A DNA stretch of 64,000 bases, taken from positions 99,844,151 to 99,908,150 of the forward strand of contig OV884060.1 in assembly GCA_930367215.1 (NCBI GenBank), written 5' to 3'. Every line of letters begins with the position of its first letter. Position 1 is the stretch's first letter. Positions 20,009-32,362 of the stretch are shown piece after piece. A model generated the notes under the pieces. The model did no database searches, was not told the DNA's origin, and saw only the letters and a program-made list of their open reading frames with translations. This DNA comes from Pollenia angustigena (lineage: Eukaryota > Arthropoda > Insecta > Diptera > Polleniidae). The translations under genes and the position numbers were made by a program.

Positions 20009-23000
20009 CAAAGTACCCCAATTAAAAAAGCTGTTTGCAGATTACTATCCATATTCGACACTTTATATTATTGAGAGTCAATTTCTAAAAGTTTAGAAAA
20101 CCTAATCACCAGGGAAACCAAAAATATGCAATTGCATGTTTTTCCTTGTGCGACTAATGAAGGCAAAACAATATATTTATCCGTTTTAGAGCTTTTTATG
20201 AATTTTGGCATCGATTTGTTAGTGCATATTTTTGCATATTTTACCATTTGCAGCATATTTTAGTTAAAAGAGCCTTTTTGCAGAATTTTTTAGGTTTATA
20301 GCGCATATTTTGCCTTTTTAATGCATATTTTGATACATATTCAATTTTTTTAGATGCCTACAATAGCTTTCGCAGCAAATAAAAAAAATTTTTTTTTTTC
20401 GAAAATCTGTTACTTTAATTTCGACATCTACATTCAATTTTTACTCTTAAATTGTAAGACAAAGCAGGTTGTCATTAAGAATAAATGTTATGCGATTTGT
20501 ATCTAGACCAATCTTTTAGTATTCCGATTGACTCAGAGTCACCTTTTAAAGTGATCTAACGATGTCCATCCATCCGCCTGGCTGGTTGTCTGTCCATGTT
20601 AGCCTTGTGCGCAGAGTACAATTTCCAATTTTGTAGATAATTTGATCAAATATGAACGAAGTCTATGCAAGTGGTGAGAATCGGTCTATAATTTCACATC
20701 CAAATAAGACTCTTTGTGTCCGCAAGCTATCTAATTAGGATGGTATTTAAATTAAATTCGTGCCAAAAATCTTTTACTTCAAATTAAATTATTTTCGAAT
20801 CGGTTCACATTTGCTCAAAGCTCCCGTCCTTAACTAGCTTTAAATTCCTTTTATATGTTAACATTTGTTAACAATTTAGCGACCGTACCTAAAATCCCTT
20901 TAAGACAAAAACCCATATGGATGTTAATATCTAGATAATATTCGGCGCAAACATCTCTTATATGAATTTTAACCTTTTTTAGGTTTTTTTTTTAGATTTT
21001 GTTATTAAATTATTGAATATTGTGTCTTAAAATGAGCAATTTTAATTTTTAGGGCATATTTTTAACATTTTTCAGGGCATATTTTCCAGTTTTTACTGCA
21101 TATTTAATGCGCATAAAACGTGTTTTTAGAGCATATTTCTGGTTTCCCTGCTAATCACACTTCCCAATACACAAATGAGCATTTAACGGAATTAATTCGT
21201 ACCGCGCAATCGAAATATAACCCGATTTCAGAAAACTCAAGGTCAAATTACAACCTAACCTCCACCACCTGGATAACTATTTTACCGCGATGTGGTGGAT
21301 TAAGTGTCGGCTGTAGTGTCTGCCTGGGAACTTGTATCTGAACAGTGCAGTCGGAACAAGTTAGAGGGCATATGATTTACGGCCAGAATGACTAAGGGTA
21401 ATCCATTCCTTATCCTATTCCCATCACCGATAATACTATCCACCCCCTCAATCCCATTTCCCCCACTTTTAAGGACAAGGGTGTTGACAGCAGTGCCGAG
21501 GACCTGCATAGCTAGCTAGTGGTTTAAGAAAGTAGTCGCTAACAGCTTCCCTGATGACAAAGGTTAGTTATAATTCTAGCCTAGTCCGTGCAAGCCGTAA
21601 CTTCACGAGATGGTCCTTTTTATACGTGCTTACTCTTTGGACTTAAAAATTCGACAACTTTAAAAAACCACAAGAAACGGACGTTGTGAAGTGAATATCA
21701 CTGAAAACTCAACAGGATCGTTGTCAGACTTAGACTCGGATCTGCTGGATATGCACAGGGATATTCTACTGCAGGAAACTTAGTTAGTGAAAGAACTGAC
21801 AGAGACCAACTGCGTGGACTCCCCATTGTTTGGCAGGATGCGACAGAACAGGTCACATCGGAGAGCCGATCGAATTTCGAAAAAGCCATGAGTGGTATGA
21901 GTCTCCTTAGCCTTTCTAGAAAATATAGCTAAGGAAGACTCCTCATTGCACGATGGGAGGAATAGGCATCTGCTGAGGAAGCACCAGAAAAACGTTGCGA
22001 ATCCACGGTTCTGAAAGAGGTTCAGATAAACCAACATCACTGTGAAGCAGCTTCAACAGAATTAGTAAGCCACCTAATCAATAACAACGTGGGCGTGGCT
22101 TTAATCCAAGAGCCCTGGTACAACAGAAACCGGGTAGTTGGATTAATGGTCACGGGGGTCACGGGGTACAAAGTACCCCAATTAAAAAAGAAGCTGCTTG
22201 CAGATTACTATCCATATTCGACACTTCATATTATTGTGAGTCAATTTCTAAAAGTTTATATAACCAAATCACCGTTCCCAATACACAAATGAGCATTTAA
22301 CGGAATTAATTCGTACTGCGCTATCGAAATATAACCCGATTTCAGAAAACTCAAGGTCAAATTACAACCTAACCTCCACCACCTGGATAACTATTTTACC
22401 GCGATGTGGTGGATTAAGTGTCGGCTGTAGTGTCTGCCTGGGAACTTGTATCTGAACAGTGCAGTCGGAACAAGTTAGAGGGCATATGATTTACGGCCAG
22501 AATGACTAAGGGTAATCCATTCCTTATCCTATTCCCATCACCGATAATACTATCCACCCCCTCAATCCCATTTCCCCCACTTTTAAGGACAAGGGTGTTG
22601 ACAGCAGTGCCGAGGACCTGCATAGCTAGCTAGTGGTTTAAGAAAGTAGTCGCTAACAGCTTCCCTGATGACAAAGGTTAGTTATAATTCTAGCCTAGTC
22701 CGTGCAAGCCGTAACTTCACGAGATGGTCCTTTTTATACGTGCTTACTCTTTGGACTTAAAAATTCGACAACTTTAAAAAACCACAAGAAACGGACGTTG
22801 TGAAGTGAATATCACTGAAAACTCAACAGGATCGTTGTCAGACTTAGACTCGGATCTGCTGGATATGCACAGGGATATTCTACTGCAGGAAACTTAGTTA
22901 GTGAAAGAACTGACAGAGACCAACTGCGTGGACTCCCCATTGTTTGGCAGGATGCGACAGAACAGGTCACATCGGAGAGCCGATCGAATTTCGAAAAAGC

Positions 23001-23127
23001 CATGAGTGGTATGAGTCTCCTTAGCCTTTCTAGAAAAGATAGCTAAAGAAGACTCATCATTGCACGATGGGAGGAATAGGCATCTGCTGAGGAAGCACCA
23101 GAAAAACGTTGCGAATCCACGGTTCTG
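20009..23127 (+). repeat. Tandem segmental duplication, unit about 1.1 kb
   Basis: The sequence from CAAAGTACCCCAATTAAAAA at 20009 recurs at 22169. The repeats are nearly identical through CCACGGTTCTG (22013 and 23127). The first unit is longer because a hAT element (20110-21150) sits in it. The second unit is then interrupted at 23128 and its tail resumes near 23957. Both are part of a degenerate LINE. Confidence 0.85.
20110..21150. mobile_element. hAT element with GCATATTT-rich ends, TSD CTAATCAC
   Basis: Ends CAGGGAAACCAAAAATATGC and mirror (one base differs), duplication CTAATCAC at 20102-20109 and 21151-21158. The terminal 200 bp on each side repeat GCATATTT many times in both orientations. 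No coding capacity. Confidence 0.9.
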
Positions 23128-25000
23128 TCAGTGCCATCCTAGGGCGTCCCTATCCTGCGGGACACACATCAAAGGCTGCTGGGGAATCAACAATTTTGAG
23201 TAAGGACAAAGATCCTCATTAGACTCTGCTGTCGTATCCTCAAACAAGGAAGTTGGCATACGGAAGGGGGGGGGGGGGGGGGGGGGGGTAACAGTTCAAG
23301 AGGGTCCGGACGAAGAAGCGTTCAAAGGGGCTGACGGGCAAAAGTTGTCAAAACTGTGAGTCGCGGCAATCAAAAAAGCTTTGAGTTTTTAAAGGCCGCC
23401 ATTGACAGGTGTGGCAGCGCTTGTCCTAAAGGCATATTGGACATTATACTTGTGTATGAGTTGCCACTGAAGCCGGTAGTCACGGTATGAATACCTCCAC
23501 CCCTAAAACCGGTGGAGATCATACTGGAGGTACTTGCCCATCAGAACGGGGACTCGATACGAGCCAGTGGAAGCTGCTAGATTCACTGGGTTGTTAAGAG
23601 AACCAGGGCAGAAACTTTCAACAAGTTTAAATCGCTGAGTGGGGTTGCGATATTTGGGCTGGGCTAATAAATAAGAGCAAGTTAAACTCTCTTTTTGGTT
23701 TAAAATGTGTCTTAACCAACAAATATATAAATCAGTAAACATATCCATCTTCAAACACATAAATTTGGGCGTTTAAACTACCAATGCAGACCACATGAAT
23801 TTTACAAGATTTATCGTAGTGCTGCCACATGTTATTTTTTTAACTATATATTATACATCGGACACTAATTTATAGTTATTGAGTTTTAATTGCATATAAG
23901 TTTAGTTCAACTAAACCAGCGTTTAAACATTCATTACTTTATTTGCCATAAGGGGCTGAAAGAGGTTCAGCTAAACCAGCATCACTGTGAAGCAGCTTCA
24001 ACAGAATAAGTAAGCCACCTCGATACCAATCGATAACAACGTGGGCGTGAGACCGGGTAGTTGGATTAAAGGTCACGGGGTATACATTGTACATAGGAGG
24101 CTACCGATCCGCCTGGTGTGAAAGGGCGTAATTGGTGGAGCACGAGGCTGGTTCTAGCTTGTTCAAAAATGTGTTCATGTAAGAATCCAAAAATAAAGAG
24201 CTGGGACTGGTGAATAGTAACCTTAGAGTTACACACGGAAATCCAAAAATAAATAACTGGGACTGGTGAATAGTTACCTTAGAATTACACACGATTTGGG
24301 CTCGACTTCGGCCATTGCGGTAAACGCTTCTCTTGGTCAGGCTCGGGAGTTGAGGTAAAGGAAGCGGTGGGGGATATTATCACCTTGGATAAGCGGTTAA
24401 TACTTTTGGGTCGTACAAATCTGCAGTAGAACTACTATTTAGGGTATGTTTGCTAAACTTCTACATTCCTAGCCAGTTTTTGCCGATAATTTGCGAAGTC
24501 ATGCAAGAGGCGCTGGGCGAACTGATAAGTGTCTGGAAGTCAATCCGGAGAACACAGAGTTAGTTATTTTAAGTACAATGTGGAGTATTTTGGGCTGCCG
24601 GTACTAGGGGAGTAGAGCTTATGCTATCTGATAGTGCAAAGTATCTAGGAGTTTTTCTGGATAGAAAGCTGTCCTAGAAGAGGAATGTTCAGGAGAAACT
24701 AAGGAGGGGTCTCAATGGGACCTTCTGTCTTAGGCTCAGAGGTGTGCCTTGATCGGCATAACAGGGGCCATGAGAATACGCCTCATGAGGCCCTGGATGT
24801 TATTCTACAAATTCTGCTTATAGAGCAGTATGTGATGGGAATTCACGGAGGGCCACTCGATTTTGGGCGTTTGACAGAGGTATTATTGCCATCTAGGGAG
24901 AGCCGTTCAGGTCAGCGCAGATCGTATGAAGATAAGCTATTTAAACTAATGGCTCGAAGAAGGACATAAAGACTTCCTGACGTCTGCAGTGTATTTCAGG
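21160..25000 (+). pseudogene. Degenerate LINE (LOA/R1-like): gag-like, endonuclease and RT traces
   Basis: Higher GC than the surroundings. Readable pieces: NNNVGVALIQEPWYNRNRV near 22085-22130, an AP-endonuclease start, repeated in diverged form near 24040; then CLEVNPENTELVIL near 24530 and LSDSAKYLGVFLDRKLS near 24625, an RT thumb region; and HEALDVILQILLIEQYV at 24780-24830. Stops and shifts are everywhere. 23128-23950 separates two homologous blocks and contains a run of 23 G. Clade is a guess from motif style. Confidence 0.6.
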
Positions 25001-25660
25001 CGGAAGTTTTGGGGAATTTCAGGGCCGCGGAGGTCATTATATATGTGGGCAGCCAGGTGGCTCTTAGGGCCTTGATGGGCTCTTATGTGAACTCCAAGCT
25101 AAAGGATGATTGCAGGAAGGCTCTCAATGCAAAACCACCGGCAACGGGATAGCTGCTGAGTTGGCGAATTCTTTTTCTAGCTAAGGCGTCACAATGGACC
25201 ATATTGGTCCATGGGTGAGGGTGTGAAGTTTACTTCGCAATAGCGGTTATGTAACAAAGTTTAAATTTATGTATGCATTTGCTTGAAGACGTACTAAAGA
25301 GAATAAAAATTCCATAACAACTTATATTTTATGTTGGCTGTCTTAACGATACATTGTGCTGAAACTTTTCTTTTTTTTCGCATTATGTTTCGTACATTGT
25401 ACAAAAATTTTCACAGTGTACGTATGAAATTTTTTATTTCTTTTTATAAGCATTTTATAGCCCATTTGCATTATGCAGAAATCTTGTAGAATTTATTAAA
25501 AACCTTCTTCGAAGTCTAGTGCGTTTACATTACAATTTTTTGACATAAGCTAGATTTTGTTTCCATAACCAAAACAGCTGACTGAAAGTTTTTTGTGTAA
25601 TACATACATACATGCATATGCAAAAATAGGCAAAAACTTTGGCGTTACTTTTTATTTATA
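25001..25660. other. LINE tail and AT-rich DNA, no gene seen
   Basis: 25001-25250 keeps the GC level of the LINE remnant (GTGGGCAGCCAGGTGG-type sequence). 25250-25660 is AT-rich without ORF or inverted ends that I could find. Confidence 0.4.
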
Positions 25661-26611
25661 ACTAGCTGACCCGGTCTACGTGGCTGGCCCTAAGTAAACA
25701 TTAGTTTTGTATTACCACACGATTTAAATTGAGTATTTAACGAAATTTACGGCCTTTAAAATAAAAATCCATGGAATACCTATCATAAATTTTTTTTAAA
25801 AAATAACTTACATATGGTGTGGATATGGGCTCAATCAAAAAAGAATAAGTTGGACCATGGCGATAATTTTAAAGAAAAAATCGTCCAAATCGGTCAAGCC
25901 GTTCTCAAATCATGCTCTTAATAGAAAAAGTGGGCGTAAAAGTAGGCGTGGTAATTTTTTCTTTCGATGAAAACGTAAAATAAATTAATACGAACAGTTA
26001 AAAGAAAAATTAGTCAAATCGATGGAGTAGTTTTTTGATTTTAGGTAAATCGAAAAAAGTGGGCGTAAAAGTGAGCGGGGCAAAATTTTCTTTCCGTAAA
26101 AACCTAAGTTAAACCATGGCGATCATTTTGAAGAAAAAATCGTCCAAATCGGTCAAGTCGTTCTCCAGTTATGCGCTTAATAGAAAAAGTGGGCGTAAAA
26201 GTAGGCGTGGTAAATTTTTCTATCGATGAAAACTTAAAACGGATTAATACGAACATTTGAAAGATAAATTAGTCAAATCAAAATCGTCCAAATCGGTCAA
26301 GCCGTTCTCAATTTATGCGCTTAATAGAAAAAGTGGGCGTAAAAGTAGGCGTGGTAAATTTTTATATCGATGAAAACTTAAAATGGATTAATACGAAGAT
26401 TTGAAAGAAAAATTAGTCAACTCGATGGAGCAGTTTTTTGATTTTAGGTAAATCGAAAAAAGTGGGCGTAAAAGTGGGCGGGGCAAAAGTATCCTATGTC
26501 CGTCTCCTGGCTCTAAGCTACCTCCCTACCAATTTTCAGCCAAATCTGTTCTGCCGTTCTGTAGTTATAAGTGGTGTAACTAACACGACTTTCTTTTATA
26601 TATATAGATTA
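25661..26611 (+). repeat. Interspersed repeat starting TAACTAGCTGACCCGG, with inner subrepeats
   Basis: Starts with ACTAGCTGACCCGGTCTAC and ends CTTTCTTTTATATATATAG, a start and end I associate with a widespread insect repeat. Inside, units with TCGGTCAAGCCGTTCTC and AAAAGTGGGCGTAAAAGTAGG recur at about 25.89, 26.15 and 26.29 kb. No protein coding. Confidence 0.55.
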
Positions 26612-26612
26612 A

Positions 26613-27813
26613 TGCCCCTATTGCGGTTCTCCACTTTTGTAACAGTTTGGTTGTCTTTGATAAATTCACATTGCCATTCTCAACTAAACTGTCAGTTGGC
26701 TATTCAGTTGTGTATCTGTTTGTTTCGTGGTATTGCCGTTTTCAACTTTGTAAAAGTTTGGTCGACAAAAATGCTAAATACACACAACTGCTAAAAAGTA
26801 GTTGTGTAATTGGCAGTTAAAGTTTATTTTATTTAATTTCGGTGAAAATCGAAAACAAAATGGAGAAATCGTATGTATAAATTTTTGTAATAACTATTTC
26901 GGTTTTTTTAAAAACTTTTATTAGTTTGAAAATAAAAACGAAAGCTCAATTTGAGCGTCTCGTCAAGAGAAACTTAGAAATTGTTCGCGGAAAACACCAG
27001 TTTGGTATGATGAAAAATTCATGTAAGCAGTTATGGGAAGAGTTTATAGTGGAGTTAAATAGTTTGGGACCACGACAAAAACTTCTTTTAAACACTTATA
27101 ATCTTCTTAATCTAATTATAATATTCTTGGCACAGGTTTGGATACACTACAAGGCAAGTATAAAGAAAAAACTTGCCAAAAATAAAAGAAACACTCAAGC
27201 GACGGGGGAGGGCTATCACAAGAAGTTTTATTAAATAGCCTTAAGGATACTGTTTCGCAGCTCTTGTATTGCAAGTCCGGCCAAGTATTTGGTGTTGAAA
27301 ATATTCCACCATTAAGTGACAATTTTACTGAGTCAGTTTAACCAATAATACAGCCAGAAGATTCGCCAACAGCTACCCCAACCAGAAGAGGAACTCATCC
27401 GGCACAAGAAAGTTTCGTTACTTATTAGGAATTCTTACTTGGCACTGGAAAGTTCAAGAGGGTTGGACTAATCACGAATTTGTCTTCTTGTATGTAGAGC
27501 ATTCATACAAGAGTTTTCTTTTTCATCAACATAAATACATAAATTGACACTAATATCAATTATAAATACTTTTTATTCAACACAACAATTAGAAATACTT
27601 TTAGTTTAAAAAATTATTTAATTTTATAAAATTTTCACTTGTCAAACGTTATATTTAAAGTTGGCAAATCGATATTTTAAGTTGGCAACTTTAAAGCAAA
27701 CTCAACTAAAAACAGTTGAGTATCACAATACCTAAAATGAGTTTGGTTGTGCATAAGTTGGGTTGACTCCAACACGACCAAACTGAGTTGAGTGGAGAAC
27801 CGCAATAGGGGCA
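26613..27813. mobile_element. Harbinger-type element with Myb-like gene, copy 1
   Basis: Ends TGCCCCTATTGCGGTTCTCC and mirror. 1,201 bp, nearly identical to the copy at 36425. The flanks TAA and TTA differ by one base from a clean 3-bp duplication. It carries only the Myb-like gene, no transposase, so mobility must have been supplied in trans. Confidence 0.85.
26860..27234 (+). CDS. Myb/SANT-like accessory gene in Harbinger-type element, copy 1
   Basis: ATG at 26860 (MEKS), 54-bp intron 26871-26924 (GTATGT to TTATTAG), then KIKTKAQFERLVKR, KQLWEEFIVELNSLGP, VWIHYKASIKKKLAKNK and TQATGEG. This is the same order as the Myb-like protein of element B, including the basic KKKLA.NK block and the ATG(G/E)G end. 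The stretch LLLNTYNLLNLIIIFLAQ before the AG/GTTTGG looks like an intron read through after loss of its donor. Stop at 27232; the coiled-coil end is lost. Confidence 0.6.
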
Positions 27814-28272
27814 TTACTTTATTTATTTTATAATTTTTATTAATCTTTTTAATTTTATTACCATTTCGTATTAACAAGCCGCCATATCAAAATCATCTAG
27901 ATTTGGCTCGAAATCTCGTAAGTACTAGATTTCGTTACTAGTGCAAACGGCCTATTAATAATTTTTAAATTTTTTATTTGTTTGGAAATTTTCAAATAAT
28001 ATGCGTTTTTAATGGTTTTAAAATTTGTCTCGCTGCTTCAAAAAATTAAACTGGCAACCCAATTTATTATGTACAAAAACGTTGTTGTTACACTTCAAAA
28101 AGTTTTGTGAATAATTAGATTCGATTCGAAAATAGACAAAATCTCTGAAAATTAAAAAAAAAAAAAACGACGACCACTGACAAAAGAATTTTTTGCTTCG
28201 AAAATTCTTAAAAGCACAAAAACGGCGTGACTGAACTGCCTACTTTAAACTGTTTATTTATAATATTTATAC
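27814..28272. other. No feature seen (AT-rich intron DNA)
   Basis: No ORF, inverted ends or tandem repeat recognised. A(13) run near 28157. Confidence 0.4.
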
Positions 28273-28280
28273 ATACAGCC

Positions 28281-29571
28281 CAGTGATGTTAACTTTTATT
28301 TTTGCATTACCTTCCGGACCTCTAAAAATTACCGTTTTTGAGACGAAATTACCGGACGCAAAGGTTTTTAATCAAAGCATTAATGTGATGTTTCCAAATG
28401 ACAGGCGATTGATTGTGTAGAAAAATTTATACGAAAAGCACTCAGTCCACCGCCTGTCATTTGGAAACAGCAGATAAGAAAAATTTATATGGAAATTAAT
28501 TCTGCAAATTAATTCTGAATAAAATAGGTATTTACATATATGTATGTATATTCATTCAACTGAAAATATTTTTATTTAATACTCTTAACGTACATATGGA
28601 TGTATGTGAAGAACATTAAACAAAAATTTTTTTTAATGTAATTTAATTTTTCATATGTATTTTGCACTTATCGGTGTTACGAAAACATTTGCAGAAATAT
28701 AATGTTCTTAACTTTTTGTTATATGAATATCTATAATCCCAGCTAGCATTTTGTATCACAATGTAATCATTTAGGAATCAGCTTCAAGGGCAAAGTACCC
28801 GTATATGAGCTCATCTCATTTTTCAATCATAAATGATACTCTCGTTGTGAGAAAATGGAACCCTACCGATGAATCACCTGAAAGAATCATTTGTGATACA
28901 ATTTTCTGATTCCTTTTTGATCATTTTTATGTTAGTTTTTCTAATCATTATTATATCGTTTTTGTCTCATTTTTTAATCGTTAATTATATAGTTTTTGAT
29001 TAAATGTACATTAGTATGTATTTCATATCATTTTTTAATTGTCATGTTTTTTTTAAATTTTCTCCGAAAAATCAGCTCCATTATAGCTTTTGAACTAAAC
29101 AAAAGTAATTGGTTTTTCGCAAAGAAGATAAGAAACAATTTGCACAAACATTTAAGTTTATAAATTGTCCATAATTGTTGGGCTTCTTTTTTAGCCAAGC
29201 TTTTTTTTTTGTTTGGCTGACACGAAAGTTTCCATTTTTATATTTTTTCATTTGGCAAAAACAAAAATTCAAAATATTTAAAAATCATTTTTTAAACATA
29301 TAAATGAATCATATATGAATCCTTTTTAATCACTCAGGTGATAAATCAGTTTTTAATCTACAAAACTGATCTGAAAAGAATCATTTGGGTGATTTTTACA
29401 AAAAATAATCAGCCAAATGCTAGCTGGGATAAAACCTACATATGTAAGTGTATGTATTTCAAAACTCCAAATTTCTTTAAATTACCGTATTTTAAATAAA
29501 ATTACCTTGCTACCTTTTGCGGCCCAAAATTACCGTAAAAAAGGGTAATTACCGTACGGTTAACATCACTG
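28281..29571. mobile_element. hAT element, TIR CAGTGATGTTAAC, 8-bp TSD
   Basis: Ends CAGTGATGTTAAC and mirror, with ATTACCGG/AATTACCGTA motifs inside both ends. Duplication ATACAGCC (28273-28280) and ATACAGAC (29572-29579), one mismatch. A 693-bp MITE is inserted in it. No coding. Confidence 0.83.
28737..29429. mobile_element. MITE with TIR TCCCAGCTAGCATTTKG, TSD TAA
   Basis: Ends TCCCAGCTAGCATTTTG and (mirrored) TCCCAGCTAGCATTTGG; TAA at 28734-28736 and 29430-29432. Inside are many AATCATTT/AAATGATT boxes. Nested in the hAT element. Confidence 0.78.
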
Positions 29572-29682
29572 ATACAGACATATTCTTGAAATCGAATTCG
29601 AGTGAAAACGAAAACTATCAAGTGTTCAAAGGTTATAAAAATATTCCCTGATACGCGGGGGAATTATTTTCTAAACAACCAG

Positions 29683-30250
29683 AAAATATAGCTTGAATCA
29701 AGAAAATTTTACATGATCTCGCCCAAACCAAAAATTACTTATTCTAAATTGTATATGTGTGGCTTGGTTTAAGCAAATTGTTGCTTTATTTAAGAAAATT
29801 TTACTAAATACGAACGAAATAAGTTAAAATCAAGAAAAATATTTTAGGATTTTGGACTTTCTTGTTTCAGGAAACGAAATTGGTTACTTTAGAATTATTA
29901 TTTGAATTATTTACTATGTACCGGTTCACACATGTCAAGTTTGACTCGGCAAGTCTTGAGCTTTTAGGAGAGAAGGGAAAAGAGAATGCCATTTATTTTT
30001 CCCTCTCTCCTAAAAACTCAAAACTTGATGAGTCAAACTTGACGTGTGTGAACCGGCACTAACACTAGAAAATATGGCTTCAAACTAGAAAATTTGCATG
30101 ATACCGCCCAAGCCAAAAGTTACCAATTCTAAATATATGTATGTGTGGATTGGTTTAAGCAAATTGTTAATTAAAGAAAATTTTACTAAATACGAACGAA
30201 ATAAGTTAAAATCAAGAAATTATTTTTGATTTTCTTGTTTTAAGAAACCA
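29683..30250. repeat. Diverged ~190-bp direct repeat pair flanking a MITE
   Basis: A stretch with AGAAAATTTTACTAAATACG, AAGTTAAAATCAAG and GGTTTAAGCAAATTG occurs at 29683-29878 and again at 30063-30250, about 10-15% diverged. Between them lies the MITE at 29919-30058. Confidence 0.7.
29919..30058. mobile_element. Palindromic MITE, TIR TRCCGGTTCACAC
   Basis: Arms of about 60 bp: CCGGTTCACACATGTCAAG and AGGAGAGA(A)GGGAAAA face each other around an AT centre. An ACTA lies at both flanks but the exact duplication is unclear. Confidence 0.75.
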
Positions 30251-30420
30251 CTTATCTTTACCAGAAATACTTTTGAGATAAGGAAAACCTACGTTTATTT
30301 TTGAAAAAAAAAAAAAATGGATTGAGTCTCCATTGATTTCAATTTCACATAATTTCGATTTCCAAAACATAGTTAATAATACATAAAAAAAATATATTTA
30401 TATAAAATAAGTACACTTAC

Positions 30421-32032
30421 CAAAATTTATTGCAGTCCTATATCGCAAAATAGCATGAAGCAAAAGTATAATAGCACCTACAGATATACACGTAACTATG
30501 CCCATGGAAGATCTCGGTTCTAATAAAACTATAAGAACCATTACTAAAAATGAGCCAAACGATATTATAACTGATGAGTACACTGTAGCTAATCCGTAAA
30601 CTACTGGAATTTCATTGCGACGTTCTTCATTATTTCCTTCATACATACGTTTCATTTTTTTGAAAATCTCTGGTATAACACTTTCTGTGCGACTGATAAC
30701 GATTCTAGAGGCACTTTTAGGGGGTAATACATAAACCATTAAAGGTGAAACTGTGACTATAATGATTTGAAGGATAAAAAGAGCGTAAATAACTATAGCC
30801 ATTGCGTCAATATGAGTTCTTTGTATATTCTTGATTGTACTGTTCGATAAAAGAATGTGACCCCCTGCACAAATACTTGCTACTGTAGGTCCATATCGTG
30901 CTACCAGGACGTTCACACAATTTCCAGTCAAATTTCCACAGGAACGCAGGTAGATACGACTTAGCGTAGTGTACAAAACTATCATGACAACTGATAATAT
31001 ATATGTTTTAGCACTTGCTGGTTTTTTAAGTGAAAACCCATCTAAGTTGCCGTTGTTCGTAAAGTCTGCACAATTGCCTTGCTCTTCGCGACAACGGAAC
31101 AGAGATGTTGCAAAGCGAATCAATGCAATAGCAAGAAAACTTGCCAAAAATAGTTTAAATGCAGTTGAATTTAAGAATGGTTGAAATTTAAATTTATTTC
31201 TAAAATCAACTCGAACACTTTTCTGCAAAAGTTCGTAAACCATAAGGAAAATTACAGCTACTAAAAGGTATGACAAAATCTTGCCTTCTTCAATGATGAA
31301 ACTATTTGAGAAAAACACACAAACTAAAATCACCAGTATTAACCGTGTGACAAAATTACCAGGCCTTTTAACCTTTGACAAATTATTCGCAATTGTTGGC
31401 CAGTTTTGTACAGTGTGAAATACCATAATTAAAGTACTTATTATGCTAGTACAAAATATTATTGCATGTTCTTCCGTTTTGAATGCAAAGTTTTTATAAT
31501 ACCGATATCCAAATACTCCTGCTGCAAAATTCAAAAGGTATGTGTAAGCAACTTCTTTTAAATAGAAAATTTTGTAAAAGTCTGTGGATTTCGTATTGTT
31601 GATTAAAATGAAAGAGAAAAATACGGGTAAGATCGTCGCAAGTAGCCCTTGCGACATTTGGGTTGCATCAAACCTCACCCATATCTCGCGGCAAGTACTT
31701 AATATTTGTCTCAGATTGTTATTTAAGTCTAAAACAAACGACTTAAAAGCAGCTTCATTGTAGATCGTTTTCACTCGATGTGTTAACACAATAAAGTCAG
31801 TGTCTATGCTCTCCATTCTGTCAACGCTAAACGTGCGTTTATTTTCTAACGCGTAATTGAAAAAGTAATTATATATTTGTTGTGCATTTTGCCAGGCGTG
31901 TAAAATTATAGTCTGAACTTTAGTTAAGTGCGGAATGGTTATATCAGGAATAATATTGAAATTAACCAAACCTAAATTAGAATATGGTATTGGTATTCCA
32001 AGAATTGTAGCAAGTGTTGGCACAAAGTCAAT
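30421..32032 (-). CDS. PIG-O: PIG-O, large central exon (multi-membrane region)
   Basis: 1,612 bp. On the minus strand it starts after TATTTTAG with IDFVPTLATILGIPIPYSN, the end of the alkaline-phosphatase-like catalytic domain, and ends TTTTG/GTAAGT in phase 1. HAWQNAQQIYNYFF and CREIWVRFD (about residues 114-122 of this exon) are typical of PIG-O. After that come about a dozen hydrophobic stretches that make the ER membrane domain. PIG-O transfers ethanolamine phosphate onto the third mannose of the GPI core, normally with PIG-F as partner. No stop or shift in 537 codons, so the gene looks active. The N-terminal 300-odd residues with the metal-binding catalytic residues are upstream, not in the window. 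Confidence 0.95.
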
Positions 32033-32211
32033 CTAAAATAAAAAGAAAAAAAAAAATTGTTGATATCTTTAACACTATTTAAACATTAAAAAAAAGAGAC
32101 ATAAGTATATATTTTAAAACATTGTACATTCATGTTAATATCAGGGACGTTTACTTTTTAATGATTTCTAATTCAACAATTTATCAAAGATGAAAAATAT
32201 GTTAGTCATAA

Positions 32212-32362
32212 GTCGCAATTTACACTATGGACATTTCTTCCCAGACAGAAAAAGTTTTTTGGTAAGGGGCGACGCTGTATGCTTGACAAACTTTACTTCT
32301 TGCCTCTCTCGCTCACAAACTTTTTCTGTCCGGCAAGAAATGCCCATATTGTAAATTGCGGC
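32212..32362. mobile_element. 151-bp MITE, TIR GYCGCAATTTACAMTATGG, TSD TAA
   Basis: Palindromic arms with CATTTCTTSCCRGACAG and AAAAAGTTT. TAA at 32209-32211 and 32363-32365. Confidence 0.85.

Larger units (their letters stand above)
8728..30420 (-). other. PIG-O: Giant PIG-O intron (21,693 bp) filled with transposons
   Basis: Bounded by GTAAGT (at 30420, minus strand) and TTTTTTTAG (at 8728). The phase-1 split codon joins exactly across it. It holds at least a dozen transposons, listed separately. The neighbouring intron is only 63 bp. Confidence 0.9.

Noticed and set aside
26613..27813. TTAA duplication and piggyBac assignment for the TGCCCC element
   Set aside because: The second copy has an unambiguous TTA on both sides and the gene is Harbinger-like.
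30969..31184. Plus-strand ORF of 71 codons
   Set aside because: It is antisense to the PIG-O exon and has no domain of its own.
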